A stretch of DNA of 64,000 bases from Nocardioides cavernaquae (GCF_003600895.1 NZ_QYRP01000002.1:1426001-1490000), one strand, 5' to 3'. Positions 39,946 through 48,467 are shown, numbered from the stretch's first letter. Program-made: numbers and translations. Notes: generated from the letters alone by a model not told the origin.

Positions 39946-40404
39946 ATGAGCGCTCTCAAGGACCAGCTTCGTGCCGACCTCACCACCTCGATGAAGGCGC
40001 GTGACACCGAGCGGTCGGGCACGCTGCGCATGCTGATGACCGCGATCGGCAACGCCGAGGTCGCCGGCAAGGACCGGGTCGAGCTCGACGACGAGCAGGT
40101 GCTCGCCGTGCTCACCACCGAGGCCAAGAAGCGCCGTGAGGCAGCTGTCGCCTTCGACGAGGGTGGCCGCTCCGAGATGGCCGCCAAGGAGCGCTCGGAG
40201 CTCGAGGTCATCGTGACCTACCTGCCCGAGCAGCTGACCTCCGAGGAGATCGCGGACATCGTCACCAAGGCCGTCGAGCAGACCGGCGCCGCGGGTGAGG
40301 GCATGAAGGCCATGGGCAAGGTCATGGGCGTCGTGTCTCCGCAGGTCAAGGGTCGCGCCGACGGTGGCGCCGTCGCTGCGGAAGTACGCCGCCAGCTCGC
40401 CTGA
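39946..40404 (+). CDS. GatB/YqeY-domain protein
   Basis: A 152-residue helical YqeY-type protein. It begins SALKDQLRADLTTSMKARDTERSGTLRMLMTAIGNAEV and ends with the GatB tail-like domain (GKVMGVVSPQVKGRADGGAVAAEVRRQL). The homologous tail in GatB contacts tRNA, and stand-alone YqeY proteins are thought to bind tRNA or act in quality control, but the role is unsettled. The ATG at 39946 matches the usual family start; an ATG 9 nt upstream is equally open. Its stop is 10 bp from the convergent penicillin-binding-protein stop. Confidence 0.88.
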   Translation: MSALKDQLRADLTTSMKARDTERSGTLRMLMTAIGNAEVAGKDRVELDDEQVLAVLTTEAKKRREAAVAFDEGGRSEMAAKERSELEVIVTYLPEQLTSEEIADIVTKAVEQTGAAGEGMKAMGKVMGVVSPQVKGRADGGAVAAEVRRQLA

Positions 40405-40414
40405 GCGGACGGGG

Positions 40415-42802
40415 CTACCCGTTGCCGTTGCCGGGTTTGGTCTCGGTGGGCGCGGGCGTCGTTGTGGCCGTGCCGGTGGGCTTCTTGGTCGGCTTCTTGG
40501 TGGGCTTCTTCGGCGGCGGGACGTAGGGCGTGCCGTCGCTGACGTAGATGGTGATCAGGTCACCGCTCGACGCGGAGCCGCCGCCACCGGGTGAGGTGTA
40601 GGCGACCGTGCCCTGCGGGTAGCTCGAGTCGACCTCGCCGGAGGAGACGGTGACGTTGAAGCCCTTCGACTCCAGCAGGTCCGTGGCCCTCTTGACGCCC
40701 ATGCCGCCCGTGCTCGGGACGGTGAGGATGAAGCCCTTGATCTCGCCGGGCGGCGGGATCTGGAAGTTGGTGTCAGGCAGCCACTGCGCGATCGCGCTCA
40801 TCGCCGCCGACCAGATGGGACCGGTCGTGCCCGCACCTGAACCGTTGCCGATGTAGCGACCGCCGACGGACTGGCCGTTGAGGCTGATCGGGTGCCCCTC
40901 GTCGTTGACGCCGCCGATGAACGCCGACATGGCGAGGTTCGGCGTGTAGCCGGTCAGCCAGGTCGCCCACGACTTCGTCTCGGTACCCGTCTTGCCCGCG
41001 GTCGGCTGGCTGATCGGGATGCCGGACGCTGTGCCGCCCGACCTGAACGCGCCCTGCAGGACGTCGTTGACCGCGTCGGCGACGGCGCTGGGCAGCACCT
41101 GGGTGCAATCCTTCGGATACTCCTTGACGACGTTCTTGTTGGCGTCGAGGAGGGCCGTCACTGGCCGCGAGGCGCAGTGGATGCCGCGCGCGCCGAACGT
41201 CGCGTAGGCCTCGGCGACCTCGAGGGGCGAGGTGACGGACGTGCCGAGCACCATCGCTGGCTGCCGCTCCTTCACGGGCACGGTGACGCCCATCTTGTTG
41301 GCCAGCTGCCACGGCTCGCAGACGCCGGTCTTCATCTCGAGCTGGGCGTAGAAGGTGTTGATGGAGCCGGCGGTGCCGGTGTAGAGGTTGCGTGCGCCGG
41401 CGTTCTGGTTCCCGGCGTTGCCCACGTCCCACGTGCCGACGAAGTTGCCCGCGCCGGGACAGTTGGCGAAGTTGCCCTGGGCAAGGCTCAGGTCCGCAGG
41501 CGCGTTGAAGGTCGTGGTCAGCGGGATGCCCTGACGGATCGCCGCCGCGAGCACGAACGGCTTGAACGTCGAGCCGGGCAGGAAGCCGCCGGAGCCGCCG
41601 TACTTCTTCGGGACGACGTAGTTGATGAAGCTCTCGCCACGCCTCTCGTTGAGGCCCATGGGGCGCGACTGCGAGATGGCCCGCACCTCACCGGTGCCCG
41701 GCTCCACCATCGCCAGGCCGCCGATGGCGTTGTCGGTCGGGTAGACGTAACGGCTCACCGCGTCATCCGCTGCCTGCTGGAAGCGGACGTCGATGGTGGT
41801 CTGGATGGTCAGGCCGCCGGACTCGAGCAGCGACTTGCGGGCTTCCTTCGTGGCACCCAGCGCGGGGTCCTCGAGGAGGTAGGCCATCACGTAGTCGCAG
41901 AAGAACGGCGCGCGGGAGAACATGCAGCCGTTGCGGTTGGGCGTGATCTTCAGGCCGATCGGCTTGGCGGCCTCGGCCTCCGCAGTCGCCACGGGGATCA
42001 CGCGGAGCTCGGCCATGCGCTCGAGGACGGTGTTGCGACGGCTGAGTGCCTTGCCCGGGTTGTTGGTGGGGTCGTAGCCGACGGGGTTCTTCACCAGGCC
42101 GGCGAGCGTGGCCGCCTGGCCGAGGGTGAGCCTCTTGGCGTCGGTGGAGAAGAAGTGACGGGCGGCGGCCTGGATTCCGTAGACGCCGTCACCGAAGTAG
42201 GCGATGTTCAGGTAGCGCTCGAGGATCCAGTCCTTGGAGTAGTTCTCCTCGAAGGCGATCGCGTAGCGCAGCTCGCGGATCTTGCGGGCGAAGGTCTGTT
42301 CCTTCGCGGCCAGCTGGTCTTCCTTTGTCTTCGCCTGACTGAGCAGGGTCAGCTTCACCATCTGCTGAGTGATCGACGATCCACCCTGGACGACGCCACC
42401 GGCACCGGCGTTGGTGACCAGGGCGCGCATCGTGCCCTTCAGGTCGAGCGCGCCGTGCTGGTAGAAGCGGTAGTCCTCGATGGAGATGACCGCCTGGCGC
42501 ATGACCTCGGCGACGCTCGTGAGCGGAACGCTGACCCGGTTCTCGTCGTACAGCGTGGCGATCGGGCTGCCGTCCTTGGCCAGGATCCGGGTGCGCTGCG
42601 GCAGCGGCTTGGTCTCCAGGGCGGCGGGCAGGTCGCGCATCGAGTCGGCGACGTCGCGCGCGGCGAAGCCGAGCACACCGGCAAACGGGATCGCGAGACC
42701 GGCGACGACGAGGCCGAGAACGGCCGAGACCATCGCCATGACACCAAGGTGTGCGAGCACCTGGTTGGGAGGTACGCGGTCCTCGTCCAAGGGTTCAGAC
42801 AT
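40415..42802 (-). CDS. ponA2: Bifunctional class A penicillin-binding protein with PASTA domain
   Basis: A 795-residue peptidoglycan synthase. It has a cytoplasmic N-terminus, a TM helix at about 20-48, and a GT51 transglycosylase with catalytic E109 in SIEDYRFYQHGALD. The transpeptidase carries S411-T-F-K, S480-I-N and K604-T-G motifs. One PASTA domain (about 690-755) is followed by a Lys/Pro/Thr tail (KKPTKKPTKKPT). PASTA plus the whiB4 neighbour identify it as the PonA2-type enzyme. It polymerises glycan strands and cross-links stem peptides at the outer face of the membrane. It is divergent from whiB4, with about 215 bp between starts. Confidence 0.94.
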   Translation of the reverse strand: MSEPLDEDRVPPNQVLAHLGVMAMVSAVLGLVVAGLAIPFAGVLGFAARDVADSMRDLPAALETKPLPQRTRILAKDGSPIATLYDENRVSVPLTSVAEVMRQAVISIEDYRFYQHGALDLKGTMRALVTNAGAGGVVQGGSSITQQMVKLTLLSQAKTKEDQLAAKEQTFARKIRELRYAIAFEENYSKDWILERYLNIAYFGDGVYGIQAAARHFFSTDAKRLTLGQAATLAGLVKNPVGYDPTNNPGKALSRRNTVLERMAELRVIPVATAEAEAAKPIGLKITPNRNGCMFSRAPFFCDYVMAYLLEDPALGATKEARKSLLESGGLTIQTTIDVRFQQAADDAVSRYVYPTDNAIGGLAMVEPGTGEVRAISQSRPMGLNERRGESFINYVVPKKYGGSGGFLPGSTFKPFVLAAAIRQGIPLTTTFNAPADLSLAQGNFANCPGAGNFVGTWDVGNAGNQNAGARNLYTGTAGSINTFYAQLEMKTGVCEPWQLANKMGVTVPVKERQPAMVLGTSVTSPLEVAEAYATFGARGIHCASRPVTALLDANKNVVKEYPKDCTQVLPSAVADAVNDVLQGAFRSGGTASGIPISQPTAGKTGTETKSWATWLTGYTPNLAMSAFIGGVNDEGHPISLNGQSVGGRYIGNGSGAGTTGPIWSAAMSAIAQWLPDTNFQIPPPGEIKGFILTVPSTGGMGVKRATDLLESKGFNVTVSSGEVDSSYPQGTVAYTSPGGGGSASSGDLITIYVSDGTPYVPPPKKPTKKPTKKPTGTATTTPAPTETKPGNGNG

Positions 42803-42879
42803 GGGCCCAACAGTACGGGACAGGCACCGGGCGATCTCAGGTACGACGCCGCCCGGGTCACCCGTCGCCTAGTCGGAAG

Positions 42880-42895
42880 TAGTCCAAAGGGACTA
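42880..42895. promoter_or_regulatory. TAGTCC-AAAG-GGACTA palindrome between ponA2 and whiB4
   Basis: A perfect 6-bp inverted repeat with a 4-nt spacer lies about 78 bp upstream of ponA2 and 125 bp upstream of whiB4. A possible -10 (TAGGGT, 42941-42946) for whiB4 follows it. It may be a shared operator; the binding protein is unknown. Confidence 0.5.
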
Positions 42896-43019
42896 TGGGT
42901 TTTGGCCAACTCGTGTCTGTTTCAACCAACTCCGAGTTCCTAGGGTCTGTATTGGGGATTGGCCCGTGGGGACTGTGGCTGGAAAACGAACGGTTCCCCC
43001 TTCTCGGATGGGGATGAAC

Positions 43020-43301
43020 ATGTGGGTTGAGGATTGGGCTTCAGCGGCCGCGTGTCGCGGAACGAAGCCGGACGAGCTGTTCGTGCGGGGTGCCGAGCAG
43101 AACAAGGCCAAGCAGGTCTGCGCCGGGTGCCCTGTGCGCACCGAGTGCCTCGCCGAAGCGCTCGACAACCAGATCGAGTGGGGCGTCTGGGGCGGCATGA
43201 CCGAGCGCGAGCGCCGCGCCCTGATCCGCCGTCGTCCCGAGGCCTCCTGGCGCCAGGTCCTCGAGACCGCCAAGGACGCCCACGGCCGCGTCGCCGTCTG
43301 A
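43020..43301 (+). CDS. whiB4: WhiB-family Fe-S regulator, WhiB4-like
   Basis: A small protein of 93 residues from the ATG at 43020, which has GGGGA 5 nt upstream; in-frame starts at 43014, 43008 and GTG 42966 would lengthen it by up to 18 residues. The four [4Fe-4S] cysteines follow the WhiB pattern (AACRG, then CAGCPVRTEC), followed by the WhiB turn EWGVWGGMTERERRAL and a basic C-terminus that binds DNA. PDELFVRGAEQNKAKQVC closely matches M. tuberculosis WhiB4, an oxygen/redox-responsive regulator. The location between ponA2 and the Get3-like ATPases is the same as in M. tuberculosis. A perfect 26-bp palindrome begins 3 bp after the stop. Confidence 0.9.
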   Translation: MWVEDWASAAACRGTKPDELFVRGAEQNKAKQVCAGCPVRTECLAEALDNQIEWGVWGGMTERERRALIRRRPEASWRQVLETAKDAHGRVAV

Positions 43302-43304
43302 GGC

Positions 43305-43388
43305 AGTTTCACCGGTCGACCGGTGAAACTTGCACTTGTTGTGCCGTGCAACGCGCGACAAGTGCCCGAATCACCGGTCGGCCGGTGA
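43305..43388. repeat. Palindrome cluster between whiB4 and the ATPase gene
   Basis: 43305-43330 is a perfect 26-bp palindrome (half AGTTTCACCGGTC, centred on GTCGAC). 43371-43388 repeats its core with one mismatch (TCACCGGTC/GGCCGGTGA). Between them GCACTTGT (43332-43339) pairs with ACAAGTGC (43358-43365). The cluster fills the 92-bp gap between convergent stops, the palindromes sitting 3 and 5 bp from the two stop codons. It probably works as a bidirectional terminator or a protein-binding element. Confidence 0.9.
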
Positions 43389-43393
43389 AACCG

Positions 43394-44581
43394 TCAGTGC
43401 TGGTCGGCGAGCAGCTGACCGATGTGGCGCAGGCCATCGAGGTCGTGCACATCTCCGGCGAGCGCCGGGACCACCGCCGTACGCACGGCGGGGTGGGCTG
43501 AGGCGAAGCGGGCCCGGAGCACGTCCTCGCGCTCGACGATGCGGACCCGGTCGGCGTGCAGGCGCAGCAGCCCGGCCGTGAGCTCTGCCGTGTCGTCGTC
43601 GGTCTTCTTGCGCAGTCGCGCGGCCGCCGTCATCGCCTCGTCGGCGGAGAGGTCGCCCTCGGGCCGCGGGCTGGCACGGTTCACGACCAGGCCGGCGAGC
43701 GGCATGCGGTCGCCGGTGAGTCGCTCGACGAAGTACGCCGCCTCGCGCAGCGCGTCCGGCTCCGGAGCCGCGACGACGAGGAAGGCCGTGCCCGGGTTCT
43801 GCAGCAGCGCGTACGTCTGCTCTGCACGTGCCCGGAACCCGCCGAAGAGGGTGTCGAAGGCGGTGACGAACATCTTCAGGTCGCTCAGCACCTGCGCGCC
43901 GATGATCTTGTTGAGCGCGTTGACCACCAGTCCGAAGCCGGCCGCCATCACCTTGGCGGTGCCCTTGGTCGGCGCCAGCAGCAGCCGGATGAAGCGCCCG
44001 TCGAGGAAGCTCGAGAGCCGCTCCGGTGCGTCGAGGAAGTCGAGGGCCGAGCGCGACGGAGGCGTGTCGACCACGATCAGGTCGTAGGTGCCCTGCGCCC
44101 GGGCGTCGCGGTGGAGCTGGCCGAGCTTCTCCATCGCCATGTACTCCTGCGTGCCCGCGAAGGAGCTGGAGAGCGCGATGTAGAAGGGGTTCTCCAGGAT
44201 CAGCTTGGCCTTCTCCGGCGTCGCCTGCGCCTCGACGACCTCGTCGAAGGTGCGCTTCATGTCCAGCATCATCGCGTCGAGACTCCCGCTCCCGGAGACG
44301 CCGGGGACAGGGCGAGGAGTGTTGTCGAGCTTCTCGATGCCCATCGACTGCGCGAGGCGGCGAGCCGGGTCGATGGTGAGCACGACGACCTTGCGGCCGA
44401 GCTCGGCACCACGGAGCGCGAGCGCAGCTGACGTCGTGGTCTTGCCGACGCCGCCCGAGCCGCAGCAGACGATGATCTCGGTCTTCGGGTCGGTCAGCAG
44501 CGCATCGATGTCGAGCGCGCCGGCCGGAGCCGTCGTGCGGTCGCTGGCCAGCGGGCCGATCCGGGTCTGTGGCTTGGTCAT
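43394..44581 (-). CDS. ArsA/Get3-like ATPase, second subunit (Rv3680/BagB-like)
   Basis: A 395-residue P-loop ATPase. The deviant Walker A GSGGVGKTTT spans residues 41-50, DTPPSRSALDFLDAPERL is the switch II region, and LTIDPARRLAQSMG is the A-loop/switch I-like segment. It lacks the duplicated halves of arsenite-pump ArsA and belongs to the Get3-like group. In M. tuberculosis the pair Rv3679/Rv3680 (BagA/BagB) forms an ATPase complex of unsettled client specificity. Here the ATG overlaps the stop of the partner gene by 4 bp, so equimolar subunits are likely. It is next to whiB4, as in mycobacteria, and not linked to the ars operon. Confidence 0.9.
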   Translation of the reverse strand: MTKPQTRIGPLASDRTTAPAGALDIDALLTDPKTEIIVCCGSGGVGKTTTSAALALRGAELGRKVVVLTIDPARRLAQSMGIEKLDNTPRPVPGVSGSGSLDAMMLDMKRTFDEVVEAQATPEKAKLILENPFYIALSSSFAGTQEYMAMEKLGQLHRDARAQGTYDLIVVDTPPSRSALDFLDAPERLSSFLDGRFIRLLLAPTKGTAKVMAAGFGLVVNALNKIIGAQVLSDLKMFVTAFDTLFGGFRARAEQTYALLQNPGTAFLVVAAPEPDALREAAYFVERLTGDRMPLAGLVVNRASPRPEGDLSADEAMTAAARLRKKTDDDTAELTAGLLRLHADRVRIVEREDVLRARFASAHPAVRTAVVPALAGDVHDLDGLRHIGQLLADQH

Positions 44582-45597
44582 GCCAGCCCCTGCTCGCGAA
44601 GTAGTCCGGCCAGCTCGTAGAGCCCGCCGATGTCCAGGCCGCCCGCCACCCGCGGCAGCTCGTACGTCGGGACGCCGAGGTCGGCGATCAGTGTGCGCTG
44701 GCTGTCCTCGAGGGCGCGACGCTCGGCGTGGTCGCGCGCCTCGTCGAGCAGGCTGGTGACCAGGGCATCGTCGGCGTCGACCCCTGCACTGGTCAGCGCC
44801 GCGGCGATGGCGGAGCGATCGACCTCGTCGGAGCGGATGGCGTCGAGCTCGGTGGCCTCGATGTCGCGCGGGCGCACCAGGTTGACCACCACGCCGCCCA
44901 CCGGAAGCGCCGCCTTGTGGAGCTCTGCGATGCCGTCGGCGGTCTCCCGCACCGGCATCTCTTCCAGCACGGTGACCAGGTGGATCGCGGTCTGCGGCGA
45001 GCGGAAGAGTGTCATCACGGTGTCGGCCTGTGCCTTGATCGGACCGACCTTGGCCAGGCCTGCGAGCTCGCCGTTGACGTTGAGGAACTGGGTGATCCGG
45101 CCGGTCGGGGGAGCGTCGAGCACGATCGCGTCGTACCCGTGACGGTCCTTGGAGCTGGTGCCCTTGCGGCGCGCGGTCTTGGCGGCCTCGAAGACCTTGC
45201 CGGTCAGCAGGACGTCGCGGACGCCCGGCGCGATCGTGGTCGCGAACTCGATGACGCCGAAGCGGTCGAGTGCCTTCCCGGCGCGTCCGAGCTTGTAGTA
45301 CATCGAGAGGTACTCGAGGAAGGCCGACTCTGCGTCGATGTGCAGCGCGTAGACCTCGCCGGGCTGCTGGCCGCCCTCGGTGAAGAGCCCGGTCGCGATG
45401 CGACGCTCCTCGTAGGGGAGCGGGGGGACGTCGAAGAGCTGGGCGATGCCCTGGCGCCCCTCGACCTCGCAGAGCAGCACTCGCTTGCCGGTGCTGGCCA
45501 GTGCCAGGGCCAGGGCGGCGGCCACGGTCGACTTGCCGGTGCCACCCTTGCCGGTCACGACGTGCAGGCGCGTCTTCGGCCAGTCGGAGCTGCTCAC
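44578..45597 (-). CDS. ArsA/Get3-like ATPase, first subunit (Rv3679/BagA-like)
   Basis: A 339-residue P-loop ATPase with Walker A GKGGTGKST at residues 16-24, LCEVEGRQG as the strand after it, and YDAIVLDAPPTGRITQFL as switch II. It is shorter than its partner and begins directly at the nucleotide-binding strand, as Rv3679 does. The GTG at 45597 was chosen because the P-loop strand starts nearby; the upstream open frame lies opposite the next gene. It is the first gene of a two-gene operon with 4-bp overlap, divergent from the AhpD-like gene with about 80 bp between. A role in membrane-protein or metabolite handling is inferred from Get3 similarity only. Confidence 0.9.
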   Translation of the reverse strand: MSSSDWPKTRLHVVTGKGGTGKSTVAAALALALASTGKRVLLCEVEGRQGIAQLFDVPPLPYEERRIATGLFTEGGQQPGEVYALHIDAESAFLEYLSMYYKLGRAGKALDRFGVIEFATTIAPGVRDVLLTGKVFEAAKTARRKGTSSKDRHGYDAIVLDAPPTGRITQFLNVNGELAGLAKVGPIKAQADTVMTLFRSPQTAIHLVTVLEEMPVRETADGIAELHKAALPVGGVVVNLVRPRDIEATELDAIRSDEVDRSAIAAALTSAGVDADDALVTSLLDEARDHAERRALEDSQRTLIADLGVPTYELPRVAGGLDIGGLYELAGLLREQGLA

Positions 45598-45679
45598 GGA
45601 GGTGAGGCTATCTGGCCGGGCCCGGGCGCGGCGACGAATGTGACCGGCCGCGCAGGCGTGAGCGCGCAATGATGTGCAG

Positions 45680-46135
45680 ATGGACCCGCTCTTTCTCGAC
45701 AAGGCATCCCCGGACATCTACGGGCACCTGATGGACGCCGCGCGGGCGGCTGGCGCCGCTGCGGCCGCCGCCGGTCTCGACCGCCGTCTCGTGGAGCTCG
45801 TCAGCCTTCGCGTCTCGCAGCTCAACGGTTGCTCCTATTGCCTCGACGTGCACACCGCCCGGGCGCTCAAGGCGGGCGAGACGCCCCAGCGCCTCGGCGT
45901 ACTTCCCGCCTGGGCGGAGGCCGGCCTCTACACCGAGATCGAGCGGGCCGCGCTGGAGCTGGCCGAGGCGATCACCGTGCTGCCCCACCCCGAGGAGCGG
46001 CTCGACCTCGAGTTCCGCGTCCGTGAGGTCCTCAGCGACGCGGAGTACGCCGCGGTGGCGTGGCTGGCGATCAGCATGAACGCGTTCAACCGGATTTCGA
46101 TCACCAGCCGCCACCCGGTGACGCCCCGGAAGTGA
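45680..46135 (+). CDS. AhpD-like carboxymuconolactone-decarboxylase-family protein
   Basis: A 151-residue helical protein with the AhpD redox motif C51-S-Y-C54 and H58 in GCSYCLDVHTARALKAGE, the signature of AhpD-type alkylhydroperoxidases. It has the single CMD domain length typical of family members that reduce peroxides or act as redox adaptors. The ATG at 45680 was preferred; a GTG two codons upstream is in frame. The neighbouring genes downstream (DUF4177, RidA, NUDIX, MBL) are co-directional, so it may head that small operon. Confidence 0.88.
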   Translation: MDPLFLDKASPDIYGHLMDAARAAGAAAAAAGLDRRLVELVSLRVSQLNGCSYCLDVHTARALKAGETPQRLGVLPAWAEAGLYTEIERAALELAEAITVLPHPEERLDLEFRVREVLSDAEYAAVAWLAISMNAFNRISITSRHPVTPRK

Positions 46136-46164
46136 CGTGGTGCGGGACTGGGTAACCTCGACCC

Positions 46165-46320
46165 ATGACCAAGTGGGAATACCAGGTTGCGCCCGTCCTC
46201 AACCATGTCGCCGGCCAGATCCTCAACAACTTCGGCCAGGACGGCTGGGAGCTCGTGACGATCACGGACAACGGCTCCGGCAACCTTGTCGGCTACTTCA
46301 AGCGCCCCCTGGAGGGCTGA
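46165..46320 (+). CDS. DUF4177 small protein (Rv3678A-like)
   Basis: A 51-residue protein starting MTKWEYQVAPVLNHVAGQIL and containing FGQDGWELVTI, the hallmark GWELV of the DUF4177 family, then a hydrophobic strand (NLVGYFKRPLEG). The gene is easily missed because it is so short. Its stop lies 3 bp before the GTG of the RidA gene, so the two are coupled. The M. tuberculosis counterpart occupies the same spot beside Rv3678c. The function is unknown; the fold is a compact three-stranded sheet with one helix in related proteins. Confidence 0.88.
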   Translation: MTKWEYQVAPVLNHVAGQILNNFGQDGWELVTITDNGSGNLVGYFKRPLEG

Positions 46321-46323
46321 GGC

Positions 46324-46788
46324 GTGAGCACCCCCGAGGAGCGCCTGGCCGAGCTCGGGCTGACGGTGCCCACGGTGGTGCCGCCCCTCGCGGCGTACGT
46401 CCCCGCGGTGCGCACCGGCAACCTCGTCTTCACCGCCGGCCAGCTGCCGATGCGTGACGGCGCGCTGCTGGCGACCGGCAAGGTCGGCGCGTCCGTCACC
46501 GCGGAGGAGGCCAAGGAGTGCGCGCAGCAGTGCGCGCTCAACGCCATCGCCGCGGTGAAGGCCGAGATCGGCGACCTCTCCCGCGTACGCCGTGTGGTCA
46601 AGGTCGTCGGCTTCGTCGCCTCGACGCCGGAGTTCACCGGCCAGCCCGGTGTCATCAACGGCGCCTCCGAGCTGCTCGGCGCGGTCTTCGGTGACGCGGG
46701 CATCCACGCGCGCTCTGCCGTGGGCGTGCCGGTGCTGCCGCTGGATGCCCCCGTCGAGGTGGAGATCCTCGTCGAGATCGCGGACTGA
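46324..46788 (+). CDS. RidA-family enamine/imine deaminase
   Basis: A 154-residue YjgF/YER057c/UK114-type protein. RidA proteins hydrolyse reactive 2-aminoacrylate and related imines made by PLP enzymes. Family features include TGNLVFTAGQLPMRDG and the ECAQQCALNAIAAVKAEIGDLSRVRRVVKVVGFV segment, with MELEI-like C-terminal strands (DAPVEVEILVEIAD). The canonical Arg near the C-terminus that binds the carboxylate in RidA proper is not clearly present, so this may belong to one of the other Rid subgroups. The start is GTG at 46324, 3 bp after the DUF4177 stop. Confidence 0.86.
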   Translation: MSTPEERLAELGLTVPTVVPPLAAYVPAVRTGNLVFTAGQLPMRDGALLATGKVGASVTAEEAKECAQQCALNAIAAVKAEIGDLSRVRRVVKVVGFVASTPEFTGQPGVINGASELLGAVFGDAGIHARSAVGVPVLPLDAPVEVEILVEIAD

Positions 46789-46802
46789 CGCGGCTCCGCA
46801 CG

Positions 46803-47687
46803 ATGGATCCCGCTCGCACGCTCCCGCCGCACCTCGCCGAGGCTGCGCGGGCCCATGCGAGTGGTGAGCGCACGCCGACCGAGCCGCGGCTCGCCTCGAC
46901 CGTGGTGCTGCTGCGATCTGGTGACGGCAAGGCGGGTGGGCTCGCGGCCTACCTGCTGCACCGACACCTCGGCATGGAGTTCGCCGCGGACATGTACGTC
47001 TTCCCCGGCGGTGGTGTCGACCCGCGCGATGCTGGGCTCGACCCGGAGCTGTGGGCAGGGCCTCCGGTCGCGGAGTGGGCTGCCCGTCTGGGATGTCGCG
47101 AGGAGCAGGCGACCGAGCTCATCTGCGCTGCCGTCCGCGAGACCTTCGAGGAGTCGGGGGTGCTTCTGGCCGGCACGGCCTCGACTGTTGTCGACGACAC
47201 GACCGGCGACGAGTGGGAGGCCGACCGGGCAGCGCTGGAGTCCCGCTCGCTGTCGTTGACCGAGCTGCTCACCCGGCGGGGGTTGGTCCTGCGCACGGAT
47301 CTGCTTGCTGCACTGAGCTGCTGGGTCACGCCGACCTTCGAGTCGCGCCGCTATCGCACCTGGTTCTTCGTCGCCGAGTTGCCGACAGGCCAGGCCACCC
47401 GCGATGTCTCGACGGAGTCGGATCGCGTTGCCTGGTTGACGATCCGCGCTTGTCTCACTGCCGTGATGGCGGGCGAGATCCTGATGCTGCCACCGACCTC
47501 CGCCAGCCTGGCCGAGCTCTTCTCTGCGCGGACGACGGCAGAGGCGCTGGCGATCGCCGACGCGACGCCCTGGGAGGTCATCGAGCCGACCTTCGATCTC
47601 GAGAGCGAGACGCTGGTCATCCCCGACCGCTTCGTCGAGCTCGGACGGAAGGTGCTCGCACAGCTCGGCGGAGGTGGCGACGCGTGA
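46803..47687 (+). CDS. NUDIX hydrolase (NUDT19-like)
   Basis: A 294-residue NUDIX protein. The N-terminal strand STVVLLRSGDG is followed by a loop and MYVFPGGGVDPRD. After an insertion, the NUDIX box helix ends with AAVRETFEESGVLLAG, so the box is split, as in the NUDT7/NUDT19 CoA-diphosphatase group. A C-terminal domain of about 120 residues (EILMLPPTSASLAEL) follows, as in NUDT19. Likely hydrolysis of a CoA derivative or related nucleotide is inferred. It lies 14 bp after the RidA gene, and its stop overlaps the MBL gene start by 4 bp. Confidence 0.85.
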   Translation: MDPARTLPPHLAEAARAHASGERTPTEPRLASTVVLLRSGDGKAGGLAAYLLHRHLGMEFAADMYVFPGGGVDPRDAGLDPELWAGPPVAEWAARLGCREEQATELICAAVRETFEESGVLLAGTASTVVDDTTGDEWEADRAALESRSLSLTELLTRRGLVLRTDLLAALSCWVTPTFESRRYRTWFFVAELPTGQATRDVSTESDRVAWLTIRACLTAVMAGEILMLPPTSASLAELFSARTTAEALAIADATPWEVIEPTFDLESETLVIPDRFVELGRKVLAQLGGGGDA

Positions 47688-48460
47688 GCTGGAGCGGCGG
47701 CAACTTCGGCGCACGGGGCACCTGCGTGCTCGCGCCCAACGCCAACATGATGACGCTCGACGGCACCAACACCTGGGTGCTGCGCGAGCCCGACGGCCGA
47801 CGCTCGGTCGTGGTCGACCCGGGTCCCGACATCGAGAGCCACCTCGACGCGATTGCCGCGGAGGCGGGTGACGTGGCGGCCGTGCTGCTCACGCACCACC
47901 ACCTCGACCACTCCGAGGCGGCCCGGTCGTTCGCGCAGCGCGTCGGGTGCGGCGTACGTGCTCTGGACCCGGCCTACCGGCTCGGCAGTGAGGGACTCGG
48001 AGCCGGCGACGTCGTCGCGGTCGACGGACTTGAGGTGCACGTGATCGCGACGCCCGGCCACACCGCGGACTCGTTGTCGTTCCTGGTCCCGGCGGACGGA
48101 TCGGTGCTCACCGGCGACACGGTGCTCGGCCGCGGCACGACGGTCGTGGCGCACCCGGACGGGCAGCTGGGCGCCTACCTGGATTCGCTCGATCGCCTGC
48201 ACGCACTGGCTTCCGAGCACGAGATCCGGGAGATCTGGCCCGGTCACGGCCCCGTCATCACCGACGCGCTCGGGGCGCTCGACTTCTACATCGCCCACCG
48301 CCGCGACCGGCTCGCCCAGGTTGAGAAGGCGCTCGTCGACCTCGGAGCCGACGCGAGCCCGCGAGCAGTCGTCGAGCGGGTGTACGCCGATGTCGACCCG
48401 ATCCTGTGGGGCGCCGCCGAGCTGAGCGTCCGCGCGCAGCTGGCCCATCTGGCGCGCTGA
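47684..48460 (+). CDS. Metallo-beta-lactamase-fold hydrolase (Rv3677c-like)
   Basis: A 258-residue MBL-fold protein with the dinuclear zinc motif H71-x-H73-x-D75-H76 (THHHLDHSE). Further ligands are a His in ATPGHTADS, an Asp in TGDTVLG and a late His in WPGHGPV. The C-terminal region (AVVERVYADVDPILWGAAELSVRAQLAHL) matches the LACTB2-type endoribonuclease/hydrolase group. In M. tuberculosis the equivalent gene (Rv3677c) lies in the same neighbourhood next to crp. The GTG start overlaps the NUDIX stop by 4 bp. RNase or thioester hydrolase activity is possible; the substrate is unknown. Confidence 0.88.
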   Translation: MSWSGGNFGARGTCVLAPNANMMTLDGTNTWVLREPDGRRSVVVDPGPDIESHLDAIAAEAGDVAAVLLTHHHLDHSEAARSFAQRVGCGVRALDPAYRLGSEGLGAGDVVAVDGLEVHVIATPGHTADSLSFLVPADGSVLTGDTVLGRGTTVVAHPDGQLGAYLDSLDRLHALASEHEIREIWPGHGPVITDALGALDFYIAHRRDRLAQVEKALVDLGADASPRAVVERVYADVDPILWGAAELSVRAQLAHLAR

Positions 48461-48467
48461 TCACCGG

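Noticed and set aside
42871..42900. DosR (DevR) box before whiB4
   Set aside because: GGGACT and AGTCC half-sites occur, but in everted order and with wrong spacing relative to the DosR consensus.
43394..45597. Arsenite-pump ATPase ArsA subunits belonging to the arsenic cluster
   Set aside because: They lie 5.5 kb from the ars genes, lack the duplicated ArsA halves, and match the Rv3679/Rv3680 Get3-like pair in both sequence features and location.
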